A stretch of 64,000 nucleotides of DNA from Dactylosporangium sp. AC04546. GTDB lineage: Bacteria > Actinomycetota > Actinomycetes > Mycobacteriales > Micromonosporaceae. Location: the NCBI RefSeq assembly GCF_022095675.1, contig NZ_JAHYSG010000028.1:53780-117779 (forward strand). Direction: 5' to 3'. Position 1 is the first letter of the stretch; every line of letters begins with the position of its first letter. Under the pieces are notes generated by a model, which was not told where the DNA came from, did not search any database, and saw nothing but the letters and a program-made list of their open reading frames with translations. This document shows, piece by piece, positions 36,418 through 50,591 of the stretch. Position numbers and translations under genes: made by a program.

Positions 36418-39400
36418 ATGGATCTCATCGGGCGGGAGCATCCCGCGGGCCTGCTGCGCACGGCGGTCGACCGTGCCCTCGCGAGCCACGGCGGGTTGGT
36501 GCTGGTCGGTGGCGAGCCGGGCATCGGCAAGACGACGCTCGTCACGGCCGCCGCCGACGAGGCCCGGGGCCGGGGCGCGCTGGTGCTCGGGGCGGCGTGC
36601 TGGGCGTCCGGCAGCGCGCCGGGGTACTGGCCGTGGGTGCAGGTCGTGCGCGGGCTGCGCCGCGCGCCCGACGACTGGGTGCTCGCCCGCGAGGCGGCCG
36701 AGCCGGGTCTGCGGCGCCTGCTGGGCGAGGCGCCGACCACCGAGCCGCGCGGCATCGACGACGAGGGTGTCGACACAGCGGACGAGGGCGACAGCGACGA
36801 GGAGGCGTTCGCGCTCCACGACGCCGTCACCACCGCCCTGGTCGCCGTCTCGCAGCGGCGGCCGGTCGTCGTCCTGCTCGACGACCTGCACTGGGCTGAT
36901 CCGGCCTCGATGCGGCTGCTGCGCTTCGCCGCGCAGCACACCTGGTTCGAGCGCCTGCTCTTCATCGGCACGTACCGTGACGCCGAGGTCGAGTCGGCCG
37001 ACCACCCGCTGCGCCCGCTGCTGCTGCCGCTGACCGCCAAGGCGACCACCATCACCCTTGACGGCCTGTCCCGCGACGAGGTCGGCGCCCTGATCACCCG
37101 CACGGCGGGTCGCGAGCCGGACCCGGAGCTGCTCGACGAGGTGCACCGCCGCACCGGCGGCAACCCGTTCTTCGTCGAGCAGACCGCCCGGCTGTGGCGC
37201 GCCGACGGTGCGGCCGGGGCCATCGCGCCCGGCGTGCGGGAGGCCGTGCGGCAGCGGCTCGCGCAGCTGCCCGCCGCGGTCGTCGAGGCGCTCACCGTCG
37301 CCGCCGTGCTCGGCCGCGAGTTCCACCGCCAGGTGCTCGCCGACTGCGTGCCCAGCCCGGCCGCGGAGACCGACCGGCTGCTGGGCCGGGCGGTCACCGC
37401 GCGGCTCGTGGTCTCCCGCGGCGGCGGGCGGTTCGCCTTCGTGCACGACCTGGTCCGCGAGACGCTGTACGACGGGCTGAGCGACGATGACCGGCGCGCC
37501 CGGCACGCCGCCGTGGTCCGGGCCGCCGACCGTTCGGCGGAGCTGGCCGAGCGGCTGCTGCCCGGTGAGCTGGCCGGGCACGCCTGGCTCGCCGGCCCCG
37601 GCGTCGACCCGGCGCACGCCACCGACCTGCTGCTCCTGGCGGCCCGAGGTGCCGCGCGCCGGCTCGCGTCGGACGAGGCGGTGATGCACTTCCGGCGCGC
37701 GCTCGACGTCGTCGCCGACCCGGCGCAGCGCGCCAAGACGATGGTGGAGCTCGGCCGGACCCTGCAGCACCACCACGGCGACCGGGCGGGGGCCGAGCGG
37801 CTCATGGCCGACGCCGCGGCGATCGTGCTCGACCTCGACGACCCGGTGGTCCTCGCCCGCGTGGCCATCACGGTGTACCGGCACCGGCACTCCTCCGGCA
37901 GTGCCGCCGACCCCGACGGGCTTCTCCGCGAGGCGCACCGCCGCCTGATCGGCGAACCCGCGAGCGCCGCGACACCGGGAGCCCTCGTCACGGACCTCAT
38001 CACGGCCACCGAGACGCTCGCCCGCAAGGGCCAGGACGACGAGGCGCTCACCTTCACCCTCTGGGCGCGGCACGACACCACCTGGGGGCTCGGCACGGCC
38101 GCCGACCGGGCGGCGCTCACCGCCGAGATCCGCGACGTGGCCCGCCGCACCGGCGACGTGGAGACCGAGCTGTGGGCGACCTCGCTGCGCTGGGTCGCGC
38201 TGCTGGAGCTCGGCGACCCGGGGTACTACCGGGAGCTGACGGCCATGGCCACGCTCGGCCGGGCCGAGGACCTCGCGGCGTACCGGATGATGGTCGCCAT
38301 CGACGTCGGGGTCGTCGCCGGGTTCCGCGGCGACTTCGCCGAGGCCGACGCGTGCTACACCGAGCTGGAGTCGTTCGGCGAGTGGACCGACGGCGAGCAC
38401 GCGTTCATGACCCCGCACCTGCGGTGGGCGTGGCTGCTGCCGCAGGGCCGGTTCGCGGAGATCGACGCGCTGCTCGACCGGCCCGACCCGGCCGACCGCG
38501 ACTACGTGGAGCTGCTGCGGGCGATCACGGCGGCCGAGCGCGGCGACGCCGGCACCGCCGCGCGGCTCACCGCCGCCCTCGAGGCCGCCGGCGTGCGGTA
38601 CGGTCGCGCCGTCTCCCCGCTCTGGCACCGCCTCCGGGCCGAGGTCGCCGCCGCCTCGGGCGACGCCGGCCGGTGCGCGGAGGTGCGCGAGGTGCTGCGG
38701 CCGTATCGCGGGCAGTGGCTGGTCGCGCTGTTCGGCTGCGACGTCAGCGGCCCGGTGGACCACTGGCTGGCGCGGCTCGACCTCGCCGAGCGGCGCTGGG
38801 ACGACGCCGTCGCCGGCTTCCGTGCCGCCGGCGAGGCCGCCGACCGGATGGGTTCGCGGCACTGGTCGCTGCTGGCCCGCGCCGGGCTCGTGGAGGCGCT
38901 GTCGGGCGGCGGCCAGGCGCAGGAGGCGGCCACGCTGCGGGCGACGGTGGCCGAGCAGGCGCGGGCGCTCGGCATGCCGCGCGTCGCCGAGCGGTTCGGC
39001 GCGCAGACGGCGGCACCGGTGGACGAGCCGCGGCCCGCCGGCCACGAGTTCCGCTTCGACGGGGCGGTCTGGCGGCTCGCCTACGCCGGCACCGTCGTCC
39101 ACCTGCCCGACGCGAAGGGCCTGCACGACCTGCGCCTGCTGCTGAGCCGCCCCGGGGTGGACGTGCCGGTCGCCGAGCTGCTCGACCCGTCCGCCGGCCC
39201 CGAGCTGGTCGCCGCCCGCCGGCTCGGCGGCGACCCGGTGCTCGACGACGAGGCGAAGGCGCGGTACCGCCACCACCTCGACCTGCTGGACGAGCAGATC
39301 GACCGGGCGGCACTCCAGGGCGACGAGCCTCGGCTCGCCGCCCTGGACGCCGAGCGCGCGGCGCTGCTGGAGCAGCTGCGGGCGGCGGCCGGCCTGGCCG

Positions 39401-39585
39401 GGCGCACCCGCCGCCTCGGCGACGAGGCCGAGCGCGCCCGCAAGACGGTCACCGCCCGCATCCGCGACACGCTGCGCCGCCTCGACGAGCGCCACCCGGC
39501 CCTCGCCGCCCACCTGCGCGAGACGGTGTCGACCGGCAGCGCGTGCTCCTACCGCCCGCCCTCGCCGCCACCGTGGCGCTTCTGA
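36418..39585 (+). CDS. Large STAND/AAA_16 ATPase regulator without C-terminal HTH
   Basis: 1055 residues. N-terminal P-loop GGEPGIGKTTLV near residue 34 and Walker B VVVLLDDLHWAD near 150 within an AAA_16 module (1-270). A long helical TPR-like region (about 400-870) and a C-terminal wing-like segment (WRLAYAGTVVHLPDAKGLHD) followed by a basic coiled region follow. Related proteins usually carry a LuxR or SARP DNA-binding domain or a cyclase; none is seen here, so the output is unknown. A TACGGT lies 9 bases before ATG 36418, so it may be leaderless or use GTG 36412. Ends one base before the convergent DrrB-like stop. Confidence 0.8.
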   Translation: MDLIGREHPAGLLRTAVDRALASHGGLVLVGGEPGIGKTTLVTAAADEARGRGALVLGAACWASGSAPGYWPWVQVVRGLRRAPDDWVLAREAAEPGLRRLLGEAPTTEPRGIDDEGVDTADEGDSDEEAFALHDAVTTALVAVSQRRPVVVLLDDLHWADPASMRLLRFAAQHTWFERLLFIGTYRDAEVESADHPLRPLLLPLTAKATTITLDGLSRDEVGALITRTAGREPDPELLDEVHRRTGGNPFFVEQTARLWRADGAAGAIAPGVREAVRQRLAQLPAAVVEALTVAAVLGREFHRQVLADCVPSPAAETDRLLGRAVTARLVVSRGGGRFAFVHDLVRETLYDGLSDDDRRARHAAVVRAADRSAELAERLLPGELAGHAWLAGPGVDPAHATDLLLLAARGAARRLASDEAVMHFRRALDVVADPAQRAKTMVELGRTLQHHHGDRAGAERLMADAAAIVLDLDDPVVLARVAITVYRHRHSSGSAADPDGLLREAHRRLIGEPASAATPGALVTDLITATETLARKGQDDEALTFTLWARHDTTWGLGTAADRAALTAEIRDVARRTGDVETELWATSLRWVALLELGDPGYYRELTAMATLGRAEDLAAYRMMVAIDVGVVAGFRGDFAEADACYTELESFGEWTDGEHAFMTPHLRWAWLLPQGRFAEIDALLDRPDPADRDYVELLRAITAAERGDAGTAARLTAALEAAGVRYGRAVSPLWHRLRAEVAAASGDAGRCAEVREVLRPYRGQWLVALFGCDVSGPVDHWLARLDLAERRWDDAVAGFRAAGEAADRMGSRHWSLLARAGLVEALSGGGQAQEAATLRATVAEQARALGMPRVAERFGAQTAAPVDEPRPAGHEFRFDGAVWRLAYAGTVVHLPDAKGLHDLRLLLSRPGVDVPVAELLDPSAGPELVAARRLGGDPVLDDEAKARYRHHLDLLDEQIDRAALQGDEPRLAALDAERAALLEQLRAAAGLAGRTRRLGDEAERARKTVTARIRDTLRRLDERHPALAAHLRETVSTGSACSYRPPSPPPWRF

Positions 39586-39586
39586 C

Positions 39587-40441
39587 TCAGCGGCGGTTGT
39601 AGCGGTACATCGTGAGTGTGCCGAACACCACCAGGAAGCCGGCGCTCCACAGCAGCAGCCACATCGTGTTCGACGGGTCGGACGTGCCGGACATGGCCGC
39701 CCGCACGGCCGCCACCAGGTGGGTGATCGGGTTGACGTTGACGAACGCCTGCAGCCAGCCGGGCATGGTGGTGGGGCTGACGAAGACGTTGCTGAGGAAC
39801 GTCAGCGGGAACAGGATCATCATGCTTACGCCCATCACGGACTTCTCGCTGCGCAGGACGAGGCCGAAGTACGTCCACACCCAGGAGAACGCGAAGGAGA
39901 AGACCACCAGCAGCCCGATCCCGGCGAGCACGCCGAGCACGCCGCCGTCCGGGCGGAAGCCGAGCACCAGGCCGACCCCGAGGATGACGAGCGCGGCCAG
40001 GACGTAGCGCAGCACGTCGCCGAGGATCATGCCGACGAGCGCGGCCGGGCGCCAGACCGGCAGCGTCCGGAACCGGTCGAAGACGCCCTTCTCGATGTCG
40101 GTGTTGAGGCCGACCCCGGTGTACATCGTGATCATCACGACGCTCGTGACCATGATGCCGGGCAGGAAGAACTGGAGGTACTCCCGCGGGCTGCCGGCGA
40201 GCGCGCCGCCGAACAGGTACGTGAACATCAGCACCATGATGATCGGGAACGCCGTCACGTCGAACAGCTGCTCCGGCACGTGCTTGATCTTCAGCATCGC
40301 CCGCCAGCCGAAGGTCATCGACGCCGACCACGCGCTCGGGCGGGGTGGGCGCGCCTCCGGGGCGAGGACCGTGGCGAGGGCCTCGGCCGAGGGCACGAAG
40401 ACGGTCGGCGCGCGCCCGGTCGACGTTGCGACGTTACTCAT
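39587..40441 (-). CDS. ABC-2 type permease (DrrB-like)
   Basis: 284 residues with six membrane helices after a cytoplasmic head. [38 protein letters not shown] and [20 protein letters not shown] are hallmarks of the DrrB family, which exports drugs and lipids. ATG 40441 overlaps the stop of the DrrA-like ATPase. Likely exports a xenobiotic or self-made compound; no biosynthetic cluster is adjacent to suggest which. Confidence 0.92.
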   Translation of the reverse strand: MSNVATSTGRAPTVFVPSAEALATVLAPEARPPRPSAWSASMTFGWRAMLKIKHVPEQLFDVTAFPIIMVLMFTYLFGGALAGSPREYLQFFLPGIMVTSVVMITMYTGVGLNTDIEKGVFDRFRTLPVWRPAALVGMILGDVLRYVLAALVILGVGLVLGFRPDGGVLGVLAGIGLLVVFSFAFSWVWTYFGLVLRSEKSVMGVSMMILFPLTFLSNVFVSPTTMPGWLQAFVNVNPITHLVAAVRAAMSGTSDPSNTMWLLLWSAGFLVVFGTLTMYRYNRR

Positions 40442-41451
40442 CGGGCCGCCTCCAGCTGCTCGTCCCGCTCGCCGGCCGGCTCCGCGGGGTGGTCGGTCAG
40501 GGCCAGGAAGACCTCGTCCAGGCTGGGCTGGCCGAGGGAGAAGTCGTCGACGACGATGCCGGCGCGGGCCAGGTCACCGAGCGCCTGCGCGGCCTGTTCG
40601 CTCGCGTCGAGGTCGGAGCCGGCCCCGCCGACCCGTGCGGTCAGCGCCACCGGGTCGGCGTCCAGCTGCACGGGGACGCCGAGGGCCGCCCGCAGTACCG
40701 TCTCCGCCTCCGAGCGCCGTCCGGGGTCCCGCAGCCGGACGTGGACGGTGCCGGAGCCGACCGACGACTTCAGCTCGCCGGGCGTGCCCTCCGCGATCAC
40801 CTTGCCGTGGTCGACGACCGCGATGCGGCCGGCGAGCTGGTCCGCCTCGTCGAGGTACTGCGTGGTGAGCAGCACCGTCGTGCCGTGCGCGACCACCGCG
40901 CGGACGATCTCCCACACCTGGTTGCGGCTGCGCGGGTCGAGGCCGGTCGTCGGCTCGTCGAGGAACAGCAGGTCCGGGGTGCTCAGGATGCTCGCCGCGA
41001 TGTCGATGCGGCGGCGCATGCCGCCCGAGTACTTCTTCACCTGCCGCGCGGCCGCGTCGGTCAGGCCGAACGCGGCGAGCAGCTTCTCGGACCGCTCGCG
41101 GGCGGCCGGCTTGCGCAGCCCGAGCAGGCGGCCGAGCAGCACCAGGTTCTCGAAACCGGTCAGGTCCTCGTCGACCGACGCGTACTGCCCGGTCAGGCTC
41201 ACCCGGGCCCGGACCGCGTCGGCCTCGGCCACGACGTCGTGCCCGAAGACCCGGGCCCGCCCGCCGTCGGGCCGCAGCAGGGTCGCCAGCACGCGGACCG
41301 CCGTGGTCTTGCCGGCGCCGTTCGGCCCGAGCAGGCCGTAGACGGTGCCGGCGGGGATTCGCAGATCGATGCCGTCCAGTGCGCGGGTCTCGCCGAACGA
41401 CCTCGTCAGGCCCTCGGCCTCGACGGCCACGCCAGTGGTGCGTTCACTCAC
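40438..41451 (-). CDS. DrrA-like ABC ATPase
   Basis: 337 residues. Walker [13 protein letters not shown], signature [12 protein letters not shown], Walker [13 protein letters not shown] and H-loop [11 protein letters not shown]. The about 100-residue C-terminal extension is that of daunorubicin-type exporters. GTG 41451 preceded by AGGAAGG. Co-transcribed with the permease and probably with the FMN reductase 40 bases upstream. Confidence 0.93.
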   Translation of the reverse strand: MSERTTGVAVEAEGLTRSFGETRALDGIDLRIPAGTVYGLLGPNGAGKTTAVRVLATLLRPDGGRARVFGHDVVAEADAVRARVSLTGQYASVDEDLTGFENLVLLGRLLGLRKPAARERSEKLLAAFGLTDAAARQVKKYSGGMRRRIDIAASILSTPDLLFLDEPTTGLDPRSRNQVWEIVRAVVAHGTTVLLTTQYLDEADQLAGRIAVVDHGKVIAEGTPGELKSSVGSGTVHVRLRDPGRRSEAETVLRAALGVPVQLDADPVALTARVGGAGSDLDASEQAAQALGDLARAGIVVDDFSLGQPSLDEVFLALTDHPAEPAGERDEQLEAAR

Positions 41452-41491
41452 GGATGGAAACCTTCCTCTTCGTTGCTGTCTCAGTCGGTCC

Positions 41492-42049
41492 TCAGTTCAC
41501 GTAGGGCCGCGCAGCGCGGCCCTCGCGGAGCGTCATGCCCCACCACCACAGCTCGTCGAGCAGGACCCGGCAGTCCTCTTGCAGCTGGTCCCGGCACTCC
41601 ACCTGCTCGCTGTGCCCGCTGAGCAGGTCGAACGCGACGGTATCGCGCACCGTGACCGCGTGCAGCGCGGTGAAGACCGTCCGCAGCGCGTCGACCGCGT
41701 GCAGCCCGGTCGACCGGTACCCGTAGGACACGAAGCCCACGGGCTTGGCCTGCCACTCGTCGTACGCGTAGTCGATCGCCTGCTTCAGCGACGCGGGGAA
41801 GCTGTGGTTGTACTCCGGGGTCACGACGACGAACGCCTCGGCCCGGTTGATGTCCTGCACGAACGACCGTATCGCCGCGGTCGGCTCCGCCGGGTAGCTG
41901 CCGGGAAACTCGTACGCAGCGAGATCGACGACGCTCACCGCCAGGTCGTCCCGCTGCATCGCGTTCTCGGCGAACCGGCGGCCGATGGTCTCGCCCACGC
42001 GTCCTTCACGCGTGCTGCCGATGATCACGGCGAGCTTGAGCGGTGCCAC
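41492..42049 (-). CDS. NADPH-dependent FMN reductase
   Basis: 185 residues, flavodoxin-like fold. FMN phosphate-binding [32 protein letters not shown] and the glycine-rich [10 protein letters not shown] loop are typical of the ArsH/YieF-like quinone and FMN reductases. Reduces flavins, quinones or azo compounds. Upstream of a drug exporter, so a joint detoxification role is plausible. GTG 42049 start. A stretch of paired Trp (ELWWWGM) precedes the C-terminus. Confidence 0.9.
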   Translation of the reverse strand: MAPLKLAVIIGSTREGRVGETIGRRFAENAMQRDDLAVSVVDLAAYEFPGSYPAEPTAAIRSFVQDINRAEAFVVVTPEYNHSFPASLKQAIDYAYDEWQAKPVGFVSYGYRSTGLHAVDALRTVFTALHAVTVRDTVAFDLLSGHSEQVECRDQLQEDCRVLLDELWWWGMTLREGRAARPYVN

Positions 42050-42136
42050 GCTGCCTCCTCGGGGTCGGTCACCCCTTCGGCGCTAGACGCCGCCCGGCGC
42101 CCGCTAGATCCAATCTCGCGGACCGGTCACAGGCTT

Positions 42137-46203
<4,067 letters not shown>

Positions 46204-46207
<4 letters not shown>

Positions 46208-47400
46208 AGTGGACGCTCCACCGTGGCGGGGCGGCCACGCAGGACGTCGACCGCGCCGTACATCCCGGCGCGGTCGAGCGGGAACATCGGCACGTGCCTG
46301 GCGATCTGTCCGGCGGTCGTCTCAGGCCAACGGTCGGCGGTGAGAGGGTTGAGCCAGGCGACGTGGGCCCGGCGGGCGAGGACCGCGAGCAGGAACGCGA
46401 GGCTGTCGAAGAGGCGGGTGGCGACGAACGACCCGCGCAGCGCGCCGGCGTCGCTGATGATGGTGACGGCGGTGCCGGCCGTGACGCCGTCGAGGACGTC
46501 CTGCAGCGGCCGGGGTTCGGTGAGGTCGGGGTCGCGGTAGACACGCCCGGCGGGGAGCGGCGGGATGCGGTCGAGGACCGGGTCGAGCGTTGCGGTGAGG
46601 GTGTCTTGAAGGTCGGCGAGGGCGCTGCGGTCGCGGCTGCGGCCGGGGGTGTTGCGGAAGTAGACGGCGGTGATGGCGTCGAGCCGGGCGGCGCGGGTGA
46701 TCGAGTCGACGACGTGGTCGACCAGGCCGTGGAACGGGGTCATGGAGCCGTGCCGGTCGACGAGGAGCAGGAGCCGAGCCGCGTTCGCGCGCGGCGGGAC
46801 GAGGACGGGTGCGGTAACGACACCGGTCTGCGCGTAGCGGGTGATGGTCGTGGGCACGTCAAGCTCGGTCGCCGGACCGTGCCGGACGGGCCGGCGCAGC
46901 CTCCGCCAGGTCTGCGCGACCTCACGTTCGGAGATGGGGTACTGCGGTCGCAGGACAAGGAACGGGGTCGCCCGGCCGGAGCGGGGTGGTCCGGCCGCGC
47001 CGCCGCGGCGCGGCGGCACAGTGACCGTGAGAGCTTCGGTGACAGGTGCGACCGGTGCCGGCGTCTGGGCCGCGGTCGGGGTTGGTGGGCGGTCGGTGGG
47101 CGACGGGTGCTCCGCAACCGGATCGTCGGCCGTCCTCAACGGCGGTGGTATAGCAGTGTCGGTTACGGACCAGCGCGGCGGCTCGACGAGGTGCAGCGTG
47201 GACACGATGAGCTCGGCGTCACGTGGCGACTTGGCCCAGAGCGTCACGCAGAGGCGCAGCAGTTCGGCGCCGGAGGCCAGCCCGTGCCCGGCGGCGAGCG
47301 CGGTCCGCAGTGCGCCGCAGTCGTCGACGCCGAGCGGCAACCCCCGCCTGCGCAGCCGGGTGACGAGCTCATGGATGAACGCCGGCATCGGGGCGGTCAC
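46204..47400 (-). CDS. vWA-domain protein, SAV_2336 type
   Basis: 398 residues. An N-terminal helical part (about 1-80, LRRRGLPLGVDDCGALRTAL and WAKSPRDAELI) resembles SAV_2336 N-terminal domains that accompany MoxR ATPases. A Pro/Thr-rich linker follows. From about 205 comes a von Willebrand A fold: LLLLVDRHGSM at the metal site, then FRNTPG and TIISDAGALRGS. The usual DxSxS is altered to DRHGS, so metal binding may be weak. Acts with MoxR as an ATP-dependent chaperone-like pair. GTG 47400 overlaps the MoxR stop; its stop overlaps the caspase-fusion start. Confidence 0.78.
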
Positions 47401-48356
47401 GGGGACCGGAGCCGTTCCTTGGCCCGGACCTGGTCGGGGCGCTGCTTGACCAGCGCCCCGATCTTCGGCAACTCGCTCAGTGTGGCCGGGTCGACAGCGT
47501 CGCTCTGCAGGCACTCCACCCAGTCGAGCAGTTCGCTGAGGCCCGGCTTGCGGTTCAGTTCCATCGAACGCAGGCGCCGCAGCACCTCGAGCGCGCTGCC
47601 GCGCAGCTGCGGATCGTTGATGCCGTGCAGGCTCAGGATGCCGTCGAGCTGCTCCGGCCGGTCGGGGAAGTCGACGAAGTGGAAGGCGCAGCGGCGCAGA
47701 AATGCGCCGGGCAACTGCTTCTCCTCGTTGTTGGTGACGATGATGATCGGTCGCAGGTCGGGGCGGTCCGGTGGCACCTGATGGCGCAGGTCAGGCACCT
47801 CGTCGACCTCGAAACGCAGCTCGTCGAGCTCACGCAGCAGGTCGTTCGGGAAGTCGAGGTCGGCCTTGTCGATCTCGTCGATGAGCAGCACCGACCGGCG
47901 GCCGCACTCGGCGCGGACGATGGCCCGTCCCAGCGGGCCGAACCGCACGTAGGTGCGCTGATCCGGGAGTTCCTTGTGCAGTAGTCCGCTGAGCTGGGCG
48001 TCCGCCAGTCGGCGCACCGCGTCGAAGGTGTAGAGCAGGTCCCGGCCGCGGCTCGTCGACTTGATGTGCGCCTGTTCCAGCGGCAGTCCCAACCGGTACG
48101 CGACAGCGTGTGCGAGACGGGTCTTGCCGACGCCCGGGTCACCCTGCAACAGCAGCGGCCGGCCGAGGGTGATCGCGACGTTGACCGCCTCGCACAGCTC
48201 AGGGGTCAGCAGGTACGGCTCGGCGGCCGTCGTGCGTAGCTCCGGCTCGACGCCGGCCGCCGGTGGCACGTCGACGGTCTCGATGAGCCGTTCGGCCGGT
48301 GGCACGTCGTCGGCGGTCAACCGGATCGACGTGTCGACTGTGCGGCGCACGTACAC
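47397..48356 (-). CDS. MoxR-family AAA+ ATPase
   Basis: 319 residues. Walker A LLQGDPGVGKTRLA near 75, LEQAHIKSTSRGRDLLYTFD typical of MoxR, Walker B SVLLIDEIDKADLDFPNDLL near 157, sensor IIIVTNNEEKQLPGAFLRRC. In vWA/MoxR pairs the ATPase remodels partners using ATP. GTG 48356 is chosen because a strong AGGAGG sits 6 bases upstream inside the end of the adaptor gene. One base separates it from that gene's stop. Stop overlaps the vWA start. Confidence 0.9.
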   Translation of the reverse strand: MYVRRTVDTSIRLTADDVPPAERLIETVDVPPAAGVEPELRTTAAEPYLLTPELCEAVNVAITLGRPLLLQGDPGVGKTRLAHAVAYRLGLPLEQAHIKSTSRGRDLLYTFDAVRRLADAQLSGLLHKELPDQRTYVRFGPLGRAIVRAECGRRSVLLIDEIDKADLDFPNDLLRELDELRFEVDEVPDLRHQVPPDRPDLRPIIIVTNNEEKQLPGAFLRRCAFHFVDFPDRPEQLDGILSLHGINDPQLRGSALEVLRRLRSMELNRKPGLSELLDWVECLQSDAVDPATLSELPKIGALVKQRPDQVRAKERLRSP

Positions 48357-48357
48357 G

Positions 48358-49341
48358 CTATTCCTCCTGCTCGAGCCGGCGGCGGAACTGCTCCGGGTCC
48401 TTGCGCACCTGCCGGATGGTCCGGTCGAGCACGTCATAGGTGAGCCGGATGTCGAGTGTGCCTGCCACGGTCGCCTGCCGCTCGACGTGCCGGCTCCACG
48501 GGCCGGCGAGTGTCGTGGACCAGCTGAAATGGGCCAGCACCTCCGCCGCCCACTCGGCGATGTCGACCCGCCGGAACTCAGGCTTCGGCAGGTGCACGAC
48601 GCCGTCGAGGCGGTCCTCGTCAGGTGCGTACGGAAACACGAAGATGAAGACGAACCACTGTTCGAGCGGTGGGCAGCCCTCGCTCACCCCACGCCAGAAC
48701 GTCTCGACGACCTCGATGGGCACCTGGCCGGTGAGCACGGGGCACACGACGCTGACATCCTGCAGGTCAGGTAGGTAGCGCAGCACCTGCTTGACCCGCC
48801 GGTCCGGCTCGTCGAGCTCCGACATCAGGCTGACGGTGTCCTTTTCCTCGACGTCGCCGAGGCAGTGCGGCAGCCAGGAGCACAGCCGCTTGAACAGGGC
48901 CGGTTCGTTGTCGGCGAGGCTGAACCCGAGCAGCCGCGGCGGCCCGTCGAGGGTCTGCTCGCGGATGCGGCGTTTGAGTGGCGTGAGATCGAAGTAGCTG
49001 CTGTCGAGCAGCCGGACGTTCGCCGGCACGGACAGCCCCGCCACCGCGGCGGATGCCCGGCCGTAGTCCAGCGCGAAGCGCTTGACCTCAGCGTTGGCGG
49101 GCCGGTCCTCGATGACCGCGTTGATGAGCTCGTCGAGCCAGCCCTGTGCCACGGCGGCCTTCAGCACTTCGAGGACGACTTCGTTCATGCCGACCTTGCC
49201 GACCAGCTGGGTGAGGTTCAACCCAAGGCGGAAGAGCAACAGCTCCTCCACGCCGGCCCGATCGGGATAGGCGCTGAGCATCACATTCCTGAGCTGCGAC
49301 AGCTGGCCGCGGCTCGGCGAACCCGGAATCTGTCCGTGCAC
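48358..49341 (-). CDS. EAD1-like adaptor fused to iSTAND/vMAP-like domain
   Basis: 327 residues. Residues about 10-95 form a helical domain very like the N-terminus of the trypsin-like protein upstream: LSAYPDRAGVEELLLF, LVGKVGMNEVVLEVL, AQGWLDELINAV. This matches effector-associated domain 1 (EAD1), a death-fold-like adaptor. The rest (about 115-327) includes GFSLADNEPALFKRL, VVCPVLTGQVPIEVVETFW and WFVFIFVFPYAPDED, reminiscent of inactive STAND or vMAP domains; no P-loop is seen. It should bridge the effectors and the MoxR-vWA pair. GTG 49341, 10 bases after the protease stop. Confidence 0.65.
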   Translation of the reverse strand: MHGQIPGSPSRGQLSQLRNVMLSAYPDRAGVEELLLFRLGLNLTQLVGKVGMNEVVLEVLKAAVAQGWLDELINAVIEDRPANAEVKRFALDYGRASAAVAGLSVPANVRLLDSSYFDLTPLKRRIREQTLDGPPRLLGFSLADNEPALFKRLCSWLPHCLGDVEEKDTVSLMSELDEPDRRVKQVLRYLPDLQDVSVVCPVLTGQVPIEVVETFWRGVSEGCPPLEQWFVFIFVFPYAPDEDRLDGVVHLPKPEFRRVDIAEWAAEVLAHFSWSTTLAGPWSRHVERQATVAGTLDIRLTYDVLDRTIRQVRKDPEQFRRRLEQEE

Positions 49342-49351
49342 GGGACACCGC

Positions 49352-50497
49352 CTAGAAGGCGACGCCCGGCGGCAGCGCCCGCCGGATCGCAGCGATCGGG
49401 ACCGCCCGGTTGTGTGTCGGGAGGTGCAGCTTGCTGGTGTCGGGGTCGCTGCCGTGGTGCATCGCCACCAGCGCCATGCTGATGTCGAAGCACGGCGAGC
49501 CGGACGAGCCGGGTGCGGTGTTGACGGTGTGCCGCAGCCGGGTGCCGTTGCCGTTGACGTCGAGAAGCGCACCGAACGCCAGGGTCAGCGCCGCAGCGTT
49601 GGGATGGTGCAGCAGGACCAGTTCGTCGTAGGGCGCGATCGCGTCGAGCCGGACCGCCTCGACCCAGCCCCGGGGCGCACCCGACGCGGCGGGCTGTTTG
49701 CCCGGTGCTCCGGCGACCCGCAGGACCGCGAAGTCCAGCTCGTGCTCACCCGGCAGTTGGTCGCCGGGCGAGGCGTCGTCGTCGACGGCGCTCGGCGGCG
49801 ACCACGCCACCAGCCAGTCCGGCTCGAGCTCGAACACGACGCCGGTGCTGGCCGGCCGGTAGCCGAACCGCAGCCGCAGGGACCCCGGCAGCGTTCGGCC
49901 GCTGTGGACGTCCTCGACGACGTGGTAGGCGGTCAAGCACAGATCCGGGCCGATGAGGAAGCCGGTGCCCAGCGGCCGGGCGCCGGTGGATGTCTCCACG
50001 TCGATTCGGCACACCAGGGCCTCGGCGGCCGCCAGCCGGCTACGCCAGGCGGCGGGATCCAGCTCGGGCGCGTGCCGGCGGATGGTGCGCTCCAGGCTGC
50101 TCGCGCCGGCGGGCTGGTCGAGCTCCTCGACGGTAAAGGTGCGCGGCTCCGCCGGGGTCTGCGCGGCGGCGCCAGCGGCCGGCGCCCAGCCGGTGTCCAC
50201 GGCCCACTGCCGGATCAGCGGGTTGCGGCCGCGGTCGGCCAGCACCCCGTCGATGAACTGTGGCAGCCATCCCTGCGCTTCGCCGGCCGTGATGACGGCG
50301 AAGATGACCTCGCGCATGCCGACGTTGCCAACGAGGCTTGATAGCTGCAGCTCGAGGTCGAAGAACAGCACCTGCTCGAGGTCGCTGCGCGACGGATACG
50401 CCGACAGTAGCGCCTCGGCGAGCTGTCGTAGCTGCCGCCCGCGCGTTGGACGGGGGATACCGCACCGCCTTCGATCGACCGGCCCGAGTGCTGTCAC
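49352..50497 (-). CDS. EAD1-like domain fused to trypsin-like serine protease
   Basis: 381 residues from GTG 50497. Residues about 22-105 repeat the EAD1-like adaptor (LSAYPSRSDLEQVLFF, LVGNVGMREVIFAVI, AQGWLPQFIDGV). A linker with LERTIRRHAPELDP and VCRIDVE leads to a trypsin fold: GTGFLIGPDLCLTAYHVVED (catalytic His near 192), ELDFAVLRVAG (Asp near 255) and TAPGSSGSPCFD (Ser near 332). All three catalytic residues are present, and no signal peptide is seen, so it should act in the cytoplasm. The frame is open to TTG 50533, an alternative start. First gene of the five-gene operon. Confidence 0.82.
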   Translation of the reverse strand: MTALGPVDRRRCGIPRPTRGRQLRQLAEALLSAYPSRSDLEQVLFFDLELQLSSLVGNVGMREVIFAVITAGEAQGWLPQFIDGVLADRGRNPLIRQWAVDTGWAPAAGAAAQTPAEPRTFTVEELDQPAGASSLERTIRRHAPELDPAAWRSRLAAAEALVCRIDVETSTGARPLGTGFLIGPDLCLTAYHVVEDVHSGRTLPGSLRLRFGYRPASTGVVFELEPDWLVAWSPPSAVDDDASPGDQLPGEHELDFAVLRVAGAPGKQPAASGAPRGWVEAVRLDAIAPYDELVLLHHPNAAALTLAFGALLDVNGNGTRLRHTVNTAPGSSGSPCFDISMALVAMHHGSDPDTSKLHLPTHNRAVPIAAIRRALPPGVAF

Positions 50498-50591
50498 TGT
50501 ACGACAACTCTCGGTGCGGCGGCTCCTCCGCAACGGTCACCCCTGGGTTCCGCCGAACGGTCAGGACGCCTGCCGCCGACATAATGATCCG

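Noticed and set aside
35254..39513. 1419-codon open frame on minus strand
   Set aside because: Only its C-terminal end is a real gene (WecG-like). The rest is antisense to the STAND ATPase and has the Arg/Gly/Pro composition typical of high-GC shadow frames.
39587..42049. Part of an antibiotic gene cluster?
   Set aside because: DrrAB-like genes suggest it, but no PKS, NRPS or other core enzyme is nearby in the window.
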